From the NCBI RefSeq assembly GCF_900323885.1, contig NZ_OOHJ01000008.1:124001-188000 (forward strand): a stretch of DNA of 64,000 nt, written 5' to 3'. This document shows positions 16,284 to 29,374 of this stretch, one piece after another (position 1 is the first letter of the stretch; each line of letters opens with the position of its first letter). The notes under the pieces were generated by a model. It did not search any database and had not been told where the DNA came from. It saw only the letters and a list, made by a program, of their open reading frames with translations. This DNA is from [Actinomadura] parvosata subsp. kistnae (GTDB taxonomy: Bacteria > Actinomycetota > Actinomycetes > Streptosporangiales > Streptosporangiaceae). The translations under genes and the position numbers were made by a program.

Positions 16284-16886
16284 ATGCGAGCGAGGACAAC
16301 CGGGCGGCTCCTGCACGACCCCAAGGGCGGCTCTTTCTGGTTCGACGCCGGCGCCCTGTGCCTGGACTTCGCGCACACCGGCGGCGAGGGCCCCTACGCG
16401 GTGTTCGAGACCCTGCACGAGCCCGCCGACCTCGCCGCGTGGCTGGCCCAGCCGCCGCCGGCCGCCGTCGTGACGGCGCCCGTGACCGAGGATGAGCTGG
16501 CCGCGGCCAAGGCGCTGCGGCAGGCGATCTGGGTGGCCGCGCACGCCCGGGCGGCCGATCGCCCCGTCCCGGCCGCCGCGATCGCGGCGATCAACCGGGC
16601 CGCCGCCGAGGCGCCGCTCGTCCCCGGGCTCGGCGCCGACGGCACCAGCATCGCGTGGCAGCCGCCCGTACGAGCCGCGCAGGCGCTGTCCACCATGGCC
16701 AGGGAGATGATCGAGCTGCTGTCCGGGCCGTTCGCCGGGCGCATCCGCGAGTGCGCGAGCGACGACTGCCCGCTGGTGTTCGTCGACACCTCCCGCCCCG
16801 GCGCCCGCCGCTGGTGCTCCATGGAACGTTGCGGCAACCGCCACAAGCTCCGCGCCCTGCGCGCCCGGCGAACCACGGACCAGTGA
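16284..16886 (+). CDS. CGNR zinc-finger transcriptional regulator
   Basis: A 200-residue regulator. The N-terminal ABATE-type domain includes [17 protein letters not shown]. The C-terminal zinc finger has Cys pairs in [14 protein letters not shown] and [14 protein letters not shown], giving the diagnostic CGNR. The ATG directly follows an operator copy, which indicates negative autoregulation, probably with control of divergent ridA. The ligand sensed by the N-terminal domain is unknown. Confidence 0.9.
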   Translation: MRARTTGRLLHDPKGGSFWFDAGALCLDFAHTGGEGPYAVFETLHEPADLAAWLAQPPPAAVVTAPVTEDELAAAKALRQAIWVAAHARAADRPVPAAAIAAINRAAAEAPLVPGLGADGTSIAWQPPVRAAQALSTMAREMIELLSGPFAGRIRECASDDCPLVFVDTSRPGARRWCSMERCGNRHKLRALRARRTTDQ

Positions 16887-17041
16887 CGGGCGGCGGTGGC
16901 CGGGCCCGTGCCGGATTCGCTCACCTCACATATACGTCCTGTGATAGATAGATGACAACCTGGGGTTAGCGCGCACCGCGGACAGTTCCGGCTAATGTCT
17001 CCGCTACCTGAGGAAGCCCGGGCGACTACGGAGGACCGGTC

Positions 17042-20995
<3,954 letters not shown>

Positions 20996-21017
20996 CGACC
21001 TTCCGAGGAGCGGCGAC

Positions 21018-23501
21018 GTGCACTTCCCTTCCAGCCACGACGACCAGGCGCCTCCTCCCCCCGTCCCTTCGGCCCCCCTGAGCGCGGCCGACATCACCGA
21101 CCTGCCGGACCCGCCCGCCTGGCCGGACGCCGCGCCCGAGCCGCAGGACGGTGCGCCCGAGCCGCAGGGCGGTGCGGGCAAATCGCATGAGGGCGAATCG
21201 TATGAGGGCGGGGGCGAGTCCCAAGGCGGCGAGGGGGCGGGCGACGGGGAGGGGGAGATCGCGAGGCTGGCCGCGACCGTCGAGCGGCTGCGGCGCGAGA
21301 TCGAGCGGGTGCGGCGCGCCGCCGACGACCGCGCCCTGATCGAGCTGGCCAAGGGCGTGCTGGTCGAGCGCCTGCACTGCGCCCCCGCGCAGGCCGCCGA
21401 GCAGCTCGCCACGCTCGCCGCCAAGGCCGGCGTGTCCCGCCTGGAGCTGGCCGCCGACATCGTCAACGAGGTCGCCGGCGACCGCATCGGCGCGGCGGCC
21501 GAGTCCGACCCGGAGGTGTCGGTACGCCTGCGCGCCGCCGAGAGCGCCGCACTCGGGGCCCGCGACACGCAGGTGGTGGCCATGGCGCTGCTGGAGCACG
21601 CGCTGGCCCCGCTGGGCGCCACGGCGGTGGCGGTGTGGGCGGCCGAGCCGGGCGCCGCGCTCACCCTGGCCGGTTACGCCGGTTTCGGCCCGGAGGAGGC
21701 CAGGCGGTGGCGGCACGTGCCGCCCGGCGTGCTCACCCCGGCCGGCCGGGCGCTGGCGGAGCGGCGCATCATCTGGCACGCCGACGCGGGCCTGCCCACC
21801 ATCGGCCGCCTGGTCGCGGGCGGCGGCCGGGTGACGGTGCCGATGACGATGGGCGGCCGGATCCTCGGCGTGCTGGAGATCTGCTGGCCGCACGCCCTGC
21901 CCCCGCACCCGCCCCGGCTCGAACGGCAGATCGAGGCCATGGCGGAGCTGTGCGCGCACACGCTGGACGCGCCGTTCGTGCCGCTGGCGCCGCCCACCGG
22001 CGCGCTGTCGGAGGTGGTGGACCTGGCCGACGCGCTGCCCGACCCGGCGCTGGTGCTGCGGGCGCACCTGGACTCGCGGGGCGAGCCGGCCGACTTCCGC
22101 ATCCGGCACGTCAACGACCGCCTCGCCGGCGGGGACGGGCTGCTGCTGGAGGCGTACCCGCTGGTGCCGGGCGGGCTGCTGCTGGAGGCGTACCCGCGGG
22201 CGGCGGGCGGCCTGTTCGGGCGGCTGCTGCACGTGCACGCCACGGGGGAGCCGTTCCGTGCCGAACGGATGGCGCTCGGCCTGAGCACGACGGGCGTGGC
22301 GGACGTCAGCCTCACCCGGCACGGCGACAGCGTCCTGATGGTGTGGCGCGACCACGACGAGGACGCCCGCCTGGCCGGCCTGCTGGAGCACGCCCAGCGA
22401 CTGGGCCGCATCGGCGGCTTCGAGGAAAGCGCGGTCACCGGCCAGATCACCTGGAACGCCCAGCTCTACTCCCTGTACGGGATGAAGCCCGGCGACCAGC
22501 CGATCCCGCTGGAGCGGCTGCGCGACCACGCCCACCCCGACGACGAGATCGCCATCGGCCGCTTCCTGCGCACGGTGCTGCACCACCGCCGGTTCGCGGC
22601 CGTGGCGTTCCGGCTGGTGCGCCCCGACGGGATCACCCGGCACATGCGGGTGGTGGCCGAGCCGGTGTTCGGGCCGGAGGGGCGGCTCATGGCGGTGCGC
22701 GGGGCGTACCAGGACATCTCCTCCCAGCACTGGACGGAGGTGGCGCTGGCGGTCACCCGCGACCAGCTCGCCGACACCGAGGAGCGCTCGGCCGCGAGCA
22801 ACCGCCTGGCGCTGCAGCTCCAGCAGGCGATCATGCCGCCCTCGCACGCCACGATGGACTCCTTGGGCCTGCACATCGCCGTCCGCTACCGCCCGGCGCA
22901 GAAGGAGGACCTGGTCGGCGGCGACTGGTACGACGCGGTGGCGCTGCCGTCCCAGCGGGTGCTGCTGTCGGTGGGCGACGTGGCTGGGCACGGCGTGCAG
23001 GCGGCCACCGGCATGGTGGTCCTGCGCAACGCGCTGCGCGGCCTGGCCACGACCGGCGCCGGCCCCGCGCAGATCATGGACTGGCTGAACCAGGTCGCCC
23101 ACCACCTCGCCGACCGCATGACCGCGACCGCCGTGTGCGCCCTGTACGACCCGCCGACGCGCGTCCTGCGCTGGGCGCGGGCCGGCCACCTGCCGCCGAT
23201 CCTGCTGCGCGACGGGAACGGCTCGGAGCTGCCGATGGTGAAGGGGCCGCTGCTGGGCGCGTTCACCGACGCCCGCTACGAGGAGGGGCAGCTCCAGCTG
23301 CGGGCCGGGGACACGCTGCTCATGTACACCGACGGCCTCATCGAGCGGCGCGACCACAACATGCGCCACGCCCAGGACCAGCTCCTCGCCATCGCCCGAC
23401 GGGCCGCCACCACGCTCGACCACCGCCTCGACGACCTGCTCACCCACTGCAACTCCGACACCGACGACGACACCTGCCTCATCGGCGTGCGCCTGAGCTG
23501 A
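21018..23501 (+). CDS. ANTAR-GAF-PAS-SpoIIE protein phosphatase
   Basis: 827 residues. A Pro/Glu/Gly-rich N-terminal tail is followed by an ANTAR-like helical segment (about 100-150; LIELAKGVLVERLHCAPAQA). A GAF domain follows (about 165-325), then a PAS-like region (about 450-570; RIGGFEESAVTGQITWN, HPDDEIAIGRFL). The C-terminal PP2C/SpoIIE domain (about 600-827) has GGDWYDAVALP, VGDVAGHG and TDDDTCLIGVRL. SpoIIE phosphatases dephosphorylate STAS anti-anti-sigma factors. Being 22 bp after the hybrid kinase it probably works in the same stress pathway. Residues around 372-385 repeat LLLEAYP twice, a small internal duplication. Confidence 0.9.
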   Translation: MHFPSSHDDQAPPPPVPSAPLSAADITDLPDPPAWPDAAPEPQDGAPEPQGGAGKSHEGESYEGGGESQGGEGAGDGEGEIARLAATVERLRREIERVRRAADDRALIELAKGVLVERLHCAPAQAAEQLATLAAKAGVSRLELAADIVNEVAGDRIGAAAESDPEVSVRLRAAESAALGARDTQVVAMALLEHALAPLGATAVAVWAAEPGAALTLAGYAGFGPEEARRWRHVPPGVLTPAGRALAERRIIWHADAGLPTIGRLVAGGGRVTVPMTMGGRILGVLEICWPHALPPHPPRLERQIEAMAELCAHTLDAPFVPLAPPTGALSEVVDLADALPDPALVLRAHLDSRGEPADFRIRHVNDRLAGGDGLLLEAYPLVPGGLLLEAYPRAAGGLFGRLLHVHATGEPFRAERMALGLSTTGVADVSLTRHGDSVLMVWRDHDEDARLAGLLEHAQRLGRIGGFEESAVTGQITWNAQLYSLYGMKPGDQPIPLERLRDHAHPDDEIAIGRFLRTVLHHRRFAAVAFRLVRPDGITRHMRVVAEPVFGPEGRLMAVRGAYQDISSQHWTEVALAVTRDQLADTEERSAASNRLALQLQQAIMPPSHATMDSLGLHIAVRYRPAQKEDLVGGDWYDAVALPSQRVLLSVGDVAGHGVQAATGMVVLRNALRGLATTGAGPAQIMDWLNQVAHHLADRMTATAVCALYDPPTRVLRWARAGHLPPILLRDGNGSELPMVKGPLLGAFTDARYEEGQLQLRAGDTLLMYTDGLIERRDHNMRHAQDQLLAIARRAATTLDHRLDDLLTHCNSDTDDDTCLIGVRLS

Positions 23502-23537
23502 GGCGTCGCGCTTCCGGGCTCCGGGACACCGGCGCTC

Positions 23538-26360
23538 TCAGCCTGCGCCGAAGCAGACGAACGTGCACGCGGGCTCCCCCTCGGCGGCCGCGGCGAGCGC
23601 GTCGGCCGGGGACGCGCCGACGGACACCCCGCGGTGGTAGGCCGTCATGACCCGCTCGGCCACCGCGTCCGGCACCCGCGTGAGGCTGGAGATGACCGTG
23701 GACGTGCCCAGATGCAGCAGGGCCGCGGTGAAGCCCAGCAGCTCGTCGCCCGCCCTGACCACCGCCTGCCCCACGTCGCACGCCGACAGCACGACGTGGC
23801 CCGGCGTCCGGTCCAGGCGTTGCAGGTCGTGGGCCATGAGGGGGCCGTCGGCCAGGACCAGGCGGGAGAAGAGCACGTTCTCGCGCTCGTGGTGGCCGTG
23901 GGCGGCGAAGTGCGCGAACGACGCGCCGTCGAGCGCCGACAGGGTGGCCGACACGGTGGCCAGGCCGCCCGTGAGCCGGCGCGCCTTCGGGTGCACGGCG
24001 CCCAGCCGCTCGATCTCCCGCTCGGCGTGCTCCAGGTCCGGCCCCGCGACCAGCACGGAGGAGCTGCCGTCCCGTACGAACGGCTCCGCGGCGCGCCTGG
24101 CCGCCAGCCACACCAGCGCGGACGGCGCCACCGACAGCGGCCGGCCGCGCACCTGCGGCAGCAGGCCCCACGGAACGGCCGACAGGCCCATGGTCGGGAC
24201 CAGCACGATCCCCCGCGCGCCGGACAACGCCTGCCGCAGCGGCGCCTCCAGCGCGCCGGCGATCACGCCGAGCTGCCGTCGCACCGACGCCTCGATGACC
24301 GCCTTCATCGCGGGCCGCAGGTTGCGTCCCGCCTGCGCGTTCAGGTCACCCGCCAGCCGCCGCGCCGCCTCCGCCACCGGCTCGTACGCGCTCAGCCGGT
24401 GCAGGTGGCAGCCGCCGTTCACCAGCACGACGGCGAGCAGCCCGCCGCCCACGTTGAGCAGGCTGACCAGGGCGAGGCCGTCCTCCGCCAGCGCCTCCCG
24501 CACCGCCGCGACCGGCGCCTGGGCCAGCCGCTCGCCGACGCCGGGCAGCTGCCAGCCGCGCTCCCTGACCACCTGCTCCAGCTCCAGGCAGCGCCTGCGC
24601 AACGCGGGGCGGCGGTGCCCGGCGGCCTCGTCGGCGTGCATCTGCTGGGCGAGCTGGCGCAGCTCGGCCAGCGCCTCGGCGGTCCGCTCGTCCTCGGGCG
24701 CCCGCGTCGGCCGGAACCTGAACGCCTGCGCCCGGCACCGCTCCGACCAGACGAACACCTGCCGCGGCGACCCGCCCGCCAGCGCCGCCCGCAACCCGTG
24801 CGCCGCCAGGTCGGCGCCGAGGGCGGCGACGCCGGTCAGCAGGTCGAGGCTGCCCAGCCTGCCGCGGTGGGAGTCGATGAGCGCCAGCCCGTCCCGCACC
24901 TTCCGCAACGCCTGCCCCCGCCGCCCCTGCGCCCCGGCCAGCTCGGCCTCGGCCAGGTGCCGCATCAACCGCACGTCAAGCGGCTCCCCCCTCCCCCGCC
25001 CACGGACCCGCCTCTCACCGCCGCCCGGCACCTCAGCGCCCACGGGCACCTCACCGCCCACCGGCGTCTCACCGGACGACGCCCGTCCGGCGGCGGGCGC
25101 CTCCGCAGCGCCCGGCGCCCCGGTCGGCGGCGGCACGTCCTGCCGTGTCATGGCCGGTGCGACGCCCGCAGGGGGCGGGGGCGCGTCCGCAGGGGGCGGG
25201 GGTGGGCAGGGGGCGGTGGCGGTGACGGTGGCGGCGGTCAGGTGGCCGGCGGCGAGGAGGGCGCGTACCGAGACCAGGCGGGCCATCTCGGCGTCGGCGG
25301 GCATGCCGAGCCCGGTGAAGCGGCCCGCCAGCTCCCACGCGCGCCTGGCCACCGCCCGTGGGGCGGCGCCGCGGGCCAGGTCGGCGCGCAGCCGCATGAG
25401 CTCGGCCCGCCGCGCCCAGGCCGCGCTGCCCCGGCGGCGGAAGTGGGTCTCGGCGCGCCGGGCCCAGGCGCGGGCCTCGTTGTGCCGGCCGGCGTCCAGC
25501 GCGCATTGGGCCCTGGCCAGCTCGGCCTCCGCGTAGTCCTGCATCAGGCGCTGCCGGCGGAAGCCGTCGATGGCGCGGTCGAGGGTGTGGCCGGCCTCGT
25601 CGGTGAGGCCGACGGTGAGCAGCGCGCGGGCCCGGTCGAGGGCGAGCACGGGCAGGAAGCCGGGGTTGTCGTCCTGGTAGAGCCGCTCCACCTGGGCGAA
25701 CACGGTGAGCGCGGCCGGCACGTCGCCGAGCAGCAGGTCGCAGTAGCCGTCGTTGTGCAGGGCCTTGGCGGCGATGACGGGGTGGTGCTGCGCCTGCGCG
25801 ATCTGGGCGCTCCTGCGGGCGTCGTCCCTGGCCTGGCGGACGTGGCCGGTCGCGATGTGGATGACGGAGCGGTTGAGCAGCACTCTGGCCAGCTCGACGG
25901 GGTCGCCGTCCTGCAGCATGGGGGCGGCGAGGTCCAGCTCGCGCAGCGCCTCGGTGCTGGAGCCCATGCGCAGGTGCATCAGGCCGCGCTGGGCGTGCAC
26001 GATGGCCAGCTCGGCGGGGGTGGCGCGGCGCTGGGCCTGGTCGAGCAGGGCCATGCCGAGCTCGGTGCGGCCCTGCTCGGCCTCGGCGTGCGCGAGGCTG
26101 GTCAGCAGCCGCGCGACCAGGCCGTCATGAGCGCTGGGGGCGCCGCTGCCCGCCACGGTCTCACCCGGCGGGACGCCGGCCGCGGGCCCGTCGTTCTCAG
26201 GCCCGTCGTTCTCGGGGGTGTTCCGGCCGAGCAGGGTGAGGGCCTGGCGGAGCCGGCGGGCGGCAAGGGCCGGGCGGCCGTTGTCGGTCGCCTCGACGCT
26301 GAGCCTGTGCAGGCGCTCCGCCTGCTCGCGGAGCGTGGCCGCACGCCCGTGGTCGCGCAT
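23538..26360 (-). CDS. TPR-CHAT protease-like protein
   Basis: 940 residues. The first half is a helical array of TPR-like repeats (for example LRQALTLLGRN, ELGMALLDQAQRRATPAELA), interrupted by a Pro/Gly-rich low-complexity insert near residues 390-440. The C-terminal CHAT domain is a caspase-like cysteine protease fold with the His of FAAHGHH (about His821) and the Cys of LSACDVG (about Cys861) as the expected catalytic dyad. It is the last gene of an operon with a subtilisin, a sigma factor and a small protein, starting 21 bp after the small gene. CHAT proteases of this type act in regulated proteolysis and conflict systems; the target here is unknown. Confidence 0.88.
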   Translation of the reverse strand: MRDHGRAATLREQAERLHRLSVEATDNGRPALAARRLRQALTLLGRNTPENDGPENDGPAAGVPPGETVAGSGAPSAHDGLVARLLTSLAHAEAEQGRTELGMALLDQAQRRATPAELAIVHAQRGLMHLRMGSSTEALRELDLAAPMLQDGDPVELARVLLNRSVIHIATGHVRQARDDARRSAQIAQAQHHPVIAAKALHNDGYCDLLLGDVPAALTVFAQVERLYQDDNPGFLPVLALDRARALLTVGLTDEAGHTLDRAIDGFRRQRLMQDYAEAELARAQCALDAGRHNEARAWARRAETHFRRRGSAAWARRAELMRLRADLARGAAPRAVARRAWELAGRFTGLGMPADAEMARLVSVRALLAAGHLTAATVTATAPCPPPPPADAPPPPAGVAPAMTRQDVPPPTGAPGAAEAPAAGRASSGETPVGGEVPVGAEVPGGGERRVRGRGRGEPLDVRLMRHLAEAELAGAQGRRGQALRKVRDGLALIDSHRGRLGSLDLLTGVAALGADLAAHGLRAALAGGSPRQVFVWSERCRAQAFRFRPTRAPEDERTAEALAELRQLAQQMHADEAAGHRRPALRRRCLELEQVVRERGWQLPGVGERLAQAPVAAVREALAEDGLALVSLLNVGGGLLAVVLVNGGCHLHRLSAYEPVAEAARRLAGDLNAQAGRNLRPAMKAVIEASVRRQLGVIAGALEAPLRQALSGARGIVLVPTMGLSAVPWGLLPQVRGRPLSVAPSALVWLAARRAAEPFVRDGSSSVLVAGPDLEHAEREIERLGAVHPKARRLTGGLATVSATLSALDGASFAHFAAHGHHERENVLFSRLVLADGPLMAHDLQRLDRTPGHVVLSACDVGQAVVRAGDELLGFTAALLHLGTSTVISSLTRVPDAVAERVMTAYHRGVSVGASPADALAAAAEGEPACTFVCFGAG

Positions 26361-26381
26361 CCGGCCTCGCAGTCGGGGGTT

Positions 26382-26891
26382 TCAGAGGATGAGTGAGGGC
26401 GTCACCGCCAGTATCGCCGCCTGCGCCGGATCATCAACCCCTTGCCGGACGACGAGCTGCGACAGCCCGCGCGGCACCACGTCGAGCACGAACCGTCCTT
26501 GGTCGTCGGCCCGCACGACGTGGGCGCCGGCACCGCAGCGCAGCTCGACGAGGTGGTCGCCGGGCGGGGCGAGCCAGCCGTCGACGCGGACGGCGTGCTC
26601 GTCGCGCGCGCTGACGCTGATCATGATGGTGAGGATCTCGCTGTCGAACGTGATCGTCCGGCTGTCCTCGCCGCCGCGCACGCCGGCGGGCAGCACGTCC
26701 TCCTCCTGCGGGCGCAGCACCTCGAACTCGGGCGCCCCGAAGTCGGGCGACTCGAGGGCGAGGGCGAACTGCAGGCGGGCGACGAGCGTGGCGGGCACGG
26801 GATCGACGACGCGGTAGACGTTCGCGATCTCGTCGGCGAGGTGCTGGTCCTCGGGGCTGAAGGAGGGGAAATCCCCTTGGGCCGTGTTCAT
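26382..26891 (-). CDS. Uncharacterised 169-aa protein of the sigma/CHAT operon
   Basis: A soluble 169-residue protein I do not assign to a named family. The N-terminal half is acidic (QGDFPSFSPEDQHLADEIAN). The C-terminal half (about 85-165) is strand-rich with a Gly/Pro pattern (DGWLAPPGDHLVEL, DDQGRFVLDVVPRGLSQLVV), like a small beta-sandwich such as a carboxypeptidase-regulatory-like domain. Its ATG overlaps the sigma factor stop (TGATG), so the two are co-translated. Position next to the sigma gene would suit an anti-sigma or adaptor role, but there is no membrane helix or zinc motif to support that. Confidence 0.75.
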   Translation of the reverse strand: MNTAQGDFPSFSPEDQHLADEIANVYRVVDPVPATLVARLQFALALESPDFGAPEFEVLRPQEEDVLPAGVRGGEDSRTITFDSEILTIMISVSARDEHAVRVDGWLAPPGDHLVELRCGAGAHVVRADDQGRFVLDVVPRGLSQLVVRQGVDDPAQAAILAVTPSLIL

Positions 26892-27556
26892 CAGGAGCTC
26901 CAATCCGGGTCCTTCGCGAGCAGGAGGCGCAGTTTCGCGAAGCACCGGCCGCGCGTGGGCCCGATGCTGCCCAGCGGCATGTTCAGGGCGGCGGCCACCG
27001 CGTCGTAGTGGGGGCGGGGCACGAAGGCGATGATCCGCAGCAGCTCGGCGCACCTCTTGGGCAGGCTCTCGACCGCGTGCCAGAGCGCGCGCCGCCGCTC
27101 GTCGTCCACGAGCAGCTCGTCGGGGGTGAGCACGGGGTCGGGCAGGTCGTCGAACGTGTCGTCGCCGGGCAGGTCGTCCTTGCGGGAGGCGCGGCTGACC
27201 CGCCACGCCTCGCGGCGGGCGGTGGTGACGAGCCATTCGATGAGCGCGCCGGGCACGGAGATGGCGTGCAGGTGGCGCAGCAGGGTGAGCCACGTGGTCT
27301 GGATGACGTCCTCGGCGGCCTGCCGGCTCAGGCCCTGGTTCCTGGCGGTGTGCCAGAGGACGGGGGTGAGCTCGGCGACGATGGCGTCGAGCGCGTCGCG
27401 GTCGCCTTGACGGGCCTCGACGAGCAGGGCCGCGAGCCGGTCGCGGCGCTGGGCGCGCGGGGTGGGCGCCCGCCGCGGCGCGGGATCCGCTGCGGGGTCG
27501 AGCCCGGCGTCGCGGGCCGGGCCGAGGGCCGGATCGAGGGCAGGGTCGCCGGTCAT
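26891..27556 (-). CDS. RNA polymerase sigma factor, ECF-like sigma-70 family
   Basis: A 221-residue sigma factor. Region 2 spans about residues 45-115 (RQGDRDALDAIVAELTPVLW; AAEDVIQTTWLTLLRHLHAI). Region 4 spans about 155-210, where LPKRCAELLRIIAFVP is followed by the helix-turn-helix YDAVAAALNMPLGSIGPTRG. The N-terminal tail is Asp/Pro-rich and repetitive (DPALDPALGPARDAGLDPAA). It overlaps the subtilisin stop by TGATG and the next start the same way. It lacks an obvious adjacent transmembrane anti-sigma factor, so control may instead run through the operon's proteases. Confidence 0.9.
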   Translation of the reverse strand: MTGDPALDPALGPARDAGLDPAADPAPRRAPTPRAQRRDRLAALLVEARQGDRDALDAIVAELTPVLWHTARNQGLSRQAAEDVIQTTWLTLLRHLHAISVPGALIEWLVTTARREAWRVSRASRKDDLPGDDTFDDLPDPVLTPDELLVDDERRRALWHAVESLPKRCAELLRIIAFVPRPHYDAVAAALNMPLGSIGPTRGRCFAKLRLLLAKDPDWSS

Positions 27557-29151
27557 CAGATCGGTACGACTTCCGGGCGCGCGACCTTGTCGTTCATCAT
27601 CGTGTCGACGACGGCCTTGGCCCGGGCGACGCGATCGACCCCCACCTGCTGCACGGTCTTGGTCAGCTCGGCGGCGACGGCGCCGGCCACGATCGGCGCC
27701 GCGAACGATGTGCCGCTCCACGCGCAGTGCGTGCCCATGGCGTCGCAGTCGAGGGAGGCGCGCTCGCCGGTGGTGAGCGTGGCGTTCTGGGCGCCGCGGA
27801 ACTGGGGCGGGAAGGTGCTGACGACCATGGCGCCGGGGGCCCGCCACCGTACGGCGGGGTGCTCGTTGCTGAAGATGGCGATGGTGCCGTCGGGGTTCTT
27901 GGCGGCGACGCCGAGCATGGGGGCGAGCGGCGGCCCCTGCACGGGGGTCTCGGAGAGGGCGGCGAGGTAGAACGGCCGGGTGGTGGCGTAGTTGCCGGCG
28001 GCGTTGACGACGATGACGCCGCGCGCCCGCAGTTGGTTGACCTTGTCGAACAGGGCCTGCATGGCCGCGTCGCCGGTCTCGGCGAAGCCGCCGAAGGAGC
28101 AGCACAACACGTCCACGGCCTGCCCGGCGTCGAGCAGCGCGACGAGGCGGTCGAGCGCGGCGTGCAGGGCCTCGCCGGGGACGACGCCGTCGCTGTGCAT
28201 GACCTTGTACGACAGGACGCGGGCGTCGGGGGCGATCTGCGCGATGAGCCCGGCCAGCATGAGGCCGTGGCCGGTGTGGGAGTTGAGCGTGCCGATGAGG
28301 GGGTTGGGCAGGTGGCCGAGGTCCTCGTACCCGACGAGCTTGGCGATGTCGCGGCCCTGGTAGGCGGGGTGGGTGTCCTCGATGAGTTGCTGCCCGGCCG
28401 GGTCGACGGTGAGGAACGCGTCGGGGTCGGTGACGGGCTTGAACCAGGGGTGGGCGGTCACGCCGGTGTCGAGGATGGCCACGGTGACGCGGGGCCCGCC
28501 GAGCTCCTGGAGGGTGCGGCGGCGCGGCGGCCCGGCGACGACGGTGACGGGGGTGCGGCCGTAGCCGGGGCGGTGGCCGCCGCCGGGCTCCTCGGTGACG
28601 GCGTGGCCGCTGGTGGCGGGCTCGCCGCCGAGGTCGAGCGAGCCGATCCCGCTGGTGGCGGAGCCGACGAACAGGTGGTCCAGGGAGATCTTGGCCAGGT
28701 CGTCCCGTCCGGCGAGGGTGGCGGGCGCCGCGCGCAGGGCCCGGCGGACGGCGCGCAGGGCGGGCCAGGCGTCCGCTTTGACGTCGCGCCCGCCTTCTGC
28801 GACGGTCAGGACGGCGGGCATCCAGACGGTCTCGCCGCCGTAGTCCCTGCGGTGGGCCCGCTCGATGCTCTCCTGCGAGAGCCTGAGCCCGACCTCGCCG
28901 AGCGCCGCGTCGATCCATTCCGTGGCGCTGCGGTCGACGAGCAGGTGGCCGGGTACGAGGAGCACGTCCGCGCGGTAGACCGTGGAGTCGGGCCTCGCCT
29001 CGCCGTCGTCGAGGCCGACCGCCCACGGGTCGAGGATCTTGGCGCCGTGCCGGTCGAGGAGCTCCCGGGGAAGGGTGAGGCCCTGCCACGACGGCCCGAA
29101 TCTCTCGGTCTCGCCGTGCCGGGGAGCTTCGCGGATGTAGTCGATGGTCAT
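27556..29151 (-). CDS. Cytosolic S8 (subtilisin) family serine peptidase
   Basis: 531 residues with the catalytic triad Asp228 (VAILDTGV), His295 (GHGLMLAG) and Ser482 (SGTSFAAP), and the oxyanion Asn387 in NAAGN. There is no signal peptide or cell-wall anchor, so it should act inside the cell, which is unusual for actinomycete subtilisins. Residues 1-200 form an uncharacterised N-terminal region that may be a recognition or inhibitory domain. GGAGG lies upstream of the ATG at 29151. It is the first gene of the subtilisin-sigma-small protein-CHAT operon. Confidence 0.92.
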   Translation of the reverse strand: MTIDYIREAPRHGETERFGPSWQGLTLPRELLDRHGAKILDPWAVGLDDGEARPDSTVYRADVLLVPGHLLVDRSATEWIDAALGEVGLRLSQESIERAHRRDYGGETVWMPAVLTVAEGGRDVKADAWPALRAVRRALRAAPATLAGRDDLAKISLDHLFVGSATSGIGSLDLGGEPATSGHAVTEEPGGGHRPGYGRTPVTVVAGPPRRRTLQELGGPRVTVAILDTGVTAHPWFKPVTDPDAFLTVDPAGQQLIEDTHPAYQGRDIAKLVGYEDLGHLPNPLIGTLNSHTGHGLMLAGLIAQIAPDARVLSYKVMHSDGVVPGEALHAALDRLVALLDAGQAVDVLCCSFGGFAETGDAAMQALFDKVNQLRARGVIVVNAAGNYATTRPFYLAALSETPVQGPPLAPMLGVAAKNPDGTIAIFSNEHPAVRWRAPGAMVVSTFPPQFRGAQNATLTTGERASLDCDAMGTHCAWSGTSFAAPIVAGAVAAELTKTVQQVGVDRVARAKAVVDTMMNDKVARPEVVPI

Positions 29152-29285
29152 TCGCCGCCTCCGTTCATCCCTCTGTGGCCTACGAGAGCGGATCAGGGGC
29201 GCCGATACGCCCGAAAGATAACGGAACGGTCACGATCCGCGCCATCCTGCATCCTTGCAGGCATTTTCCGCAAACTCTTTGCAAA

Positions 29286-29313
29286 GCCCGCCGGCGCTGG
29301 GCTGAAGGCGGGC
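29286..29313 (-). terminator. Possible terminator of the PhyH-esterase operon
   Basis: Arms GCCCGCC and GGCGGGC (7 bp) enclose a 14-base loop, followed on the minus strand by TTTGC, 62 bp past the esterase stop. A palindrome CTTTGCAAAG (29277-29286) directly after it could be an operator for the subtilisin operon, which starts at 29151. Confidence 0.4.
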
Positions 29314-29374
29314 ATCGCGGACCTGCGCATGTTCGGCGAGACGTGGGGCTGCGATCGACGCAGGCTGGGCGTGA

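Noticed and set aside
26382..27293. Longer version (303 codons) of the 169-aa gene
   Set aside because: The extension overlaps the sigma factor completely in another frame; the TGATG junction at 26891 sets the start.
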